Origin: a virus
Length of the DNA: 64,000 nt
Reading direction: 5' to 3' (one strand)
IMG/VR virus record: IMGVR_UViG_3300027749_000080
Coordinates: 20,195 to 84,194 of that record
Positions 60,599 to 64,000 of the stretch are shown piece by piece (position 1 is the stretch's first letter; the number at the start of each line of letters is the position of its first letter). A program made the translations under genes and the position numbers. Under the pieces are notes generated by a model. That model had not been told where the DNA came from, did not search any database, and saw nothing but the letters and a program-made list of their open reading frames with translations.

Positions 60599-62776
60599 AT
60601 GGCAGTTGCACCACTAATAAAACCAATACAGACCCAAAAGGGAATGTTTTATACATTCCAGAGTTCTATTGAAGATTTAAGTTTAACCTTTAATAATAAC
60701 ACAAATAAGTTTAAATTTTCTAAATTTGCCCTGTTGCGTATTCCAGAAATTGGAATCCCAACTACTATGACAACTGACAATAAAATGCAGTTTTTTGCAC
60801 AAGGCGAAACTCCAGTACTTTCTAATTTATCAAATAACGAAAATTTAAACCTAGCAAATAGCTTTCAAAACTATGCGCTTAACCTTGAAAGTTTACTAAT
60901 TTCTCAAACTTCATATAAGAGAGAGAAAAAATTAAATGTATCTGAGAGAGTATTTTGGAAATGGTTAAAAGAGACTGGCGCAATTCGTTGGAGAGATTCA
61001 AACACTACTGAAGTTATTCAAACTTTACCAGTTGGTCAAAGCCGTTGGAGCGAAGATTGGTCTGATCCTAACTCTACAACATATGACCGCGTAGTTAAAT
61101 ATATTGGAGAAATTGATGTTGTAAATTCAGTTCGTAGTAAAGATAATTCGTATAGCGAATTGTATATACATGTACCAACAAACGTAGGTGCAACACCAAC
61201 TGTTTTGTTTGAATCAAAACCTGATGAGAATTACGGACCAGATATGATCATTGTAAATACTCCAGGCGATCCATTAGATCTTGAATATCTTAATGGCCGA
61301 CACTACAATGATACTCATCCATTTGCTGGAATGAGTTTACAGGCATTTTATGACCTAGATGCAAATATTGTTGACAATTATATTTCAAATACTTTATCTG
61401 CACAGCCAGCATCTACTGGATTTTGGTGGGGCTCTCATTCAGTTCAAAATGCATATTATACAGATAAGGCAGAATATTTTGGAACTCCATACAGCGGAGT
61501 ACTAACTTCTGCTCCTAAAAATCAAAGAATTTTTAAAGACTATCCAGCTTCATCTAGATCGGTTGAATATATTAGATCAACTCATGATGGTATGGCAATT
61601 GATTTTAAATTATCTGACTATTTACTTGCACAACAAAATACCAATATTAAATCATTTGCTCAATTAAATGATAGTTATACAAATAGTGATTTTGAGTTTA
61701 ATGCAATCCTAGTTTATTATGATGTATATGATCCATCGCCAAATGCAGTTGCTGGTACAGAACCAGTTACCGTAACCAATTTATATGGCGTTTATTTCTT
61801 AAATAAAGTAGTTCAAAGCGGTAGTGAGTATATCATACCAATGATAACTAAGAATAAACCAGATACCATTAATAAAACAAATGGAAATGCCTTTGCCTTT
61901 AAAGTAAATTTAAAATTTGATACTTCAATTGAGGACGTATCCGTTGAAAAATCAGTTAATGATTATAGCACAGTTGCTTTAGAATTATTTTATGATGTAC
62001 TAACTGAAATGAGATCATTACAAACTAAATTTAATGATAAACTACTTGAACTTGAATCTTTAAAAACCGATGTTAATTTAGCAAAAGATGCTTTATTAAA
62101 TACTACATCGTTAACCAGTATTTCTACTAGACTTAGTAATCTTGAAACTACGGTTGCTGCCTCAACTTCTGCCTTTGCTGAAGCTACTTCAATAATGATG
62201 TTAATTGACAGCGTAAATAGTCGAATTGATGAACTATTAAGCGGAACAGTTTCATTACAGATAAAATATAACACTGATTCGTTTAAACCTGGATATGGCA
62301 TGGTTCTAGATAAAACTATTCCAGGACAAATTGTATTTGCATCAGGAGTTCAAAATTATTCAGTAATTAATGAAGTGGACTTTAGTGTTAATACTCAAGG
62401 AGAAAAATATGTAAAATTAGGAATTGGTGGAACCCAAATTCGCCATCTTAAATTAAATGGCTCAGGTAATCCAATACCATTTACTCTTACTAGAGACTTG
62501 ACTCTGTATATTGATGATTCAATCAATGCATGGAGCCTTGGCCAAACCCTAAGAATTGTTTGTGATTCTCAAATCATTCCAAGTACTTACACAATTACTC
62601 TAAAAACAGATTCACAAAATATAACAAATTCGCTTGCGTCTTATAATACAATAATTGCACAATTAAATGCAGCAGATTTTCCTACAACGTATGGAAGAAC
62701 TGGTACAACCATTATTGATATTATATGTACAAATGCTAAAACTTTAACGTTCAGCGTTGATAAAATAATAAGATAA
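60599..62776 (+). CDS. Structural protein, baseplate-associated
   Basis: The 725-residue protein begins 'MAVAPLIKPIQTQKGMFYTF' and has aromatic, beta-rich segments ('RWRDSNTTEVIQTLPVGQSR', 'STGFWWGSHSVQNAYY'). A coiled-coil about residues 455-550 ('LELESLKTDVNLAKDALLNT') precedes a C-terminal beta domain. No enzymatic motif is visible. Fifteen bases separate it from the upstream gene. It is probably a large baseplate or collar component, with identity unknown. Confidence 0.55.
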   Translation: MAVAPLIKPIQTQKGMFYTFQSSIEDLSLTFNNNTNKFKFSKFALLRIPEIGIPTTMTTDNKMQFFAQGETPVLSNLSNNENLNLANSFQNYALNLESLLISQTSYKREKKLNVSERVFWKWLKETGAIRWRDSNTTEVIQTLPVGQSRWSEDWSDPNSTTYDRVVKYIGEIDVVNSVRSKDNSYSELYIHVPTNVGATPTVLFESKPDENYGPDMIIVNTPGDPLDLEYLNGRHYNDTHPFAGMSLQAFYDLDANIVDNYISNTLSAQPASTGFWWGSHSVQNAYYTDKAEYFGTPYSGVLTSAPKNQRIFKDYPASSRSVEYIRSTHDGMAIDFKLSDYLLAQQNTNIKSFAQLNDSYTNSDFEFNAILVYYDVYDPSPNAVAGTEPVTVTNLYGVYFLNKVVQSGSEYIIPMITKNKPDTINKTNGNAFAFKVNLKFDTSIEDVSVEKSVNDYSTVALELFYDVLTEMRSLQTKFNDKLLELESLKTDVNLAKDALLNTTSLTSISTRLSNLETTVAASTSAFAEATSIMMLIDSVNSRIDELLSGTVSLQIKYNTDSFKPGYGMVLDKTIPGQIVFASGVQNYSVINEVDFSVNTQGEKYVKLGIGGTQIRHLKLNGSGNPIPFTLTRDLTLYIDDSINAWSLGQTLRIVCDSQIIPSTYTITLKTDSQNITNSLASYNTIIAQLNAADFPTTYGRTGTTIIDIICTNAKTLTFSVDKIIR

Positions 62777-62780
62777 CTAA

Positions 62781-64000
62781 ATGGCAGCAGACAAATCATC
62801 ATTAAGCGATTACTTAGCTGAGCTCGGCGTCGATATTAATAATCTTCAAGAATTTTTACTTAAACTTTCTTTAATATTATCAACTAAATCAGACTCGGTT
62901 ACAATTAACCAAACTCTACAAGATGGGACAACGGCCGCTTATCTAGTACCATCATTTGGTTACTTAAGTGGTCGTGTTAATAGCATAGAACAAAAATTTA
63001 ATGATCTATTAAGTGGCAATGCCAATCAATTAGGTGTTAAAGATGCCAATGGTAATTTAAGAAAATTTGAATTAAAAGATATATCAGCAGTTATTTCCGA
63101 TTTAGAAAATGTTAGTAATTCTGGCGTTACTTTACCTGCAAGCTTTAACTATAAAACAAATTGGTTTTTTGAATCATTTTTAAATCCATTACTCTACATT
63201 AATGTAAATACTTCTACAATTACAACTGACACTGATATTAATAAATTTGAAGTTAAACGATTAATTATTACAAGTAATACTCAATCTCAGTTAGACTATT
63301 TTGATGCAACATATAAAGGTAAAAATGATTTAGTATATTCAGATGTAATTAAAGATCTGGGAACTCGAATCATTAACTATTTTGAAGATGAGTCTGAGGT
63401 TGAATTACCTCCATCTAAAAATACGGTTAGAGGAACCTTTGATATATTAGAGATTTTAGAAGATAGCTCAACTGCAATTGTTGGTGGTCAAACTTTAACA
63501 AATGCAGTACGTAGATACAAATTAAGTACTCTAAGATACTCAAATATTATAGGGTCAACCACTGTAGATAAATCACTAGCATTTGGAGATATATTACTTG
63601 CAAGTGATAATTCAGAATTTAAAGTTGAATCAATTGATGCCAATTCAAAAACTGTAATTTTATCTTTAATTTTTGGAACTGCTGGTTTAAAAAGAGGATC
63701 GGCCGCTCTAAGAATAAAACCTCAATTAACTAAAGAATCAATTATTCAAGTAAATTTAGGATATAATGAAAGAAACCTTATTTTCTTACGACCAATTAGT
63801 AATAGGCTTTCAGTAACAACTGACAAATATTCTAAAGGTTTTGGACTATTTACTAATGAATTGACAATTACTATGAATAATGGTAATCAATTATCGTTAA
63901 CTGATTTTTATACAACATATGTTTCAGATTTTGGAATGCTTTTCTTAAGTTATGCAAAAGAAAAGAAAATGCCAGCATCGCTTGGGGAAATACCAAATAG
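62781..64000 (+). CDS. Structural protein, partial at window end
   Basis: An open frame begins with ATG at 62781, four bases after the previous stop, and continues without a stop for 406 codons to the window edge. It starts 'MAADKSSLSDYLAELGVDIN' and continues with helical then beta-rich sequence. The final portion includes 'TTYVSDFGMLFLSYAKEK'. It belongs to the same structural operon. No family is recognised; a baseplate wedge role (gp6-like) is a guess from position. Confidence 0.65.
   Translation, partial: MAADKSSLSDYLAELGVDINNLQEFLLKLSLILSTKSDSVTINQTLQDGTTAAYLVPSFGYLSGRVNSIEQKFNDLLSGNANQLGVKDANGNLRKFELKDISAVISDLENVSNSGVTLPASFNYKTNWFFESFLNPLLYINVNTSTITTDTDINKFEVKRLIITSNTQSQLDYFDATYKGKNDLVYSDVIKDLGTRIINYFEDESEVELPPSKNTVRGTFDILEILEDSSTAIVGGQTLTNAVRRYKLSTLRYSNIIGSTTVDKSLAFGDILLASDNSEFKVESIDANSKTVILSLIFGTAGLKRGSAALRIKPQLTKESIIQVNLGYNERNLIFLRPISNRLSVTTDKYSKGFGLFTNELTITMNNGNQLSLTDFYTTYVSDFGMLFLSYAKEKKMPASLGEIPN

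Overview
The window is part of the genome of a large, AT-rich, T4-like contractile-tailed phage (myovirus). Recognisable T4-type genes include late sigma factor gp55, prohead protease gp21, major capsid protein gp23, tail tube gp19, tail sheath gp18, hub gp27, spike gp5, UvsX, helicase gp41, recombination nuclease gp46/gp47, gp32 and RNase H. A Bacteroidota host is likely but inferred: a small gene encodes the Hc1-type 'histone H1-like' protein typical of that phylum, most genes lack a recognisable Shine-Dalgarno sequence, several use TTG starts, and the phage carries its own S1-domain protein.

Layout. 0-3.6 kb: a late minus-strand gene, then a plus-strand cassette of HAD phosphatase, P-loop kinase and RNA ligase/nucleotidyltransferase fusion. 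3.7-5.2 kb: HTH-metallophosphoesterase. 5.3-9.3 kb: Dps-like protein and a run of small head-type proteins. 9.4-15.5 kb: baseplate module ending in hub and spike. 15.5-23.7 kb: DnaJ-like protein, protease-scaffold fusion, major capsid protein, small basic and acidic head proteins, tail tube. 23.7-35.7 kb (minus): dCMP deaminase, a thymidylate-synthase-family enzyme with the dCMP-type Asp, gp46, SET protein, gp47, helicase, UvsX, a degenerate Nudix protein, the N-terminal half of DNA polymerase, dUTPase. 35.8-38.9 kb: tail sheath. 39-54.8 kb (minus): HAD nucleotidase, GroES-like protein, RNase H, gp32, histone H1-like protein, two head-type proteins (one with HExxH), class II ribonucleotide reductase, S1 protein, a giant 1454-aa protein, GroEL, exonuclease. 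55-64 kb (plus): RuvC-like resolvase, gp55, and large baseplate or fibre genes running off the end.

Three features link the genes. First, about ten proteins, scattered over both strands, begin with a short peptide of the form F-x-x-F-(hydrophobic)-x-E, closely resembling the capsid-targeting sequence of T4 internal proteins; the window also encodes the matching prohead protease. I read these as a set of proteins packed into the head and possibly delivered with the DNA. Second, a (G/T/A)ATAAATAA(C) element, like the T4 late promoter TATAAATA, precedes structural and head genes on both strands, and gp55, the sigma factor that reads such promoters, is encoded here. Third, the phage carries a chaperone set (GroEL, GroES-like, DnaJ-like).

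Most notable oddities: a polymerase gene that stops after motif A, a thymidylate-synthase-family enzyme with Asp at the base-specificity position (possible hydroxymethylcytosine DNA), a possible RNA-repair cassette, and a sequence motif shared by the major capsid protein and a 520-aa head-type protein. No tRNA genes, insertion sequences or CRISPR arrays were seen, and no gene-free stretch exceeds 300 bases.
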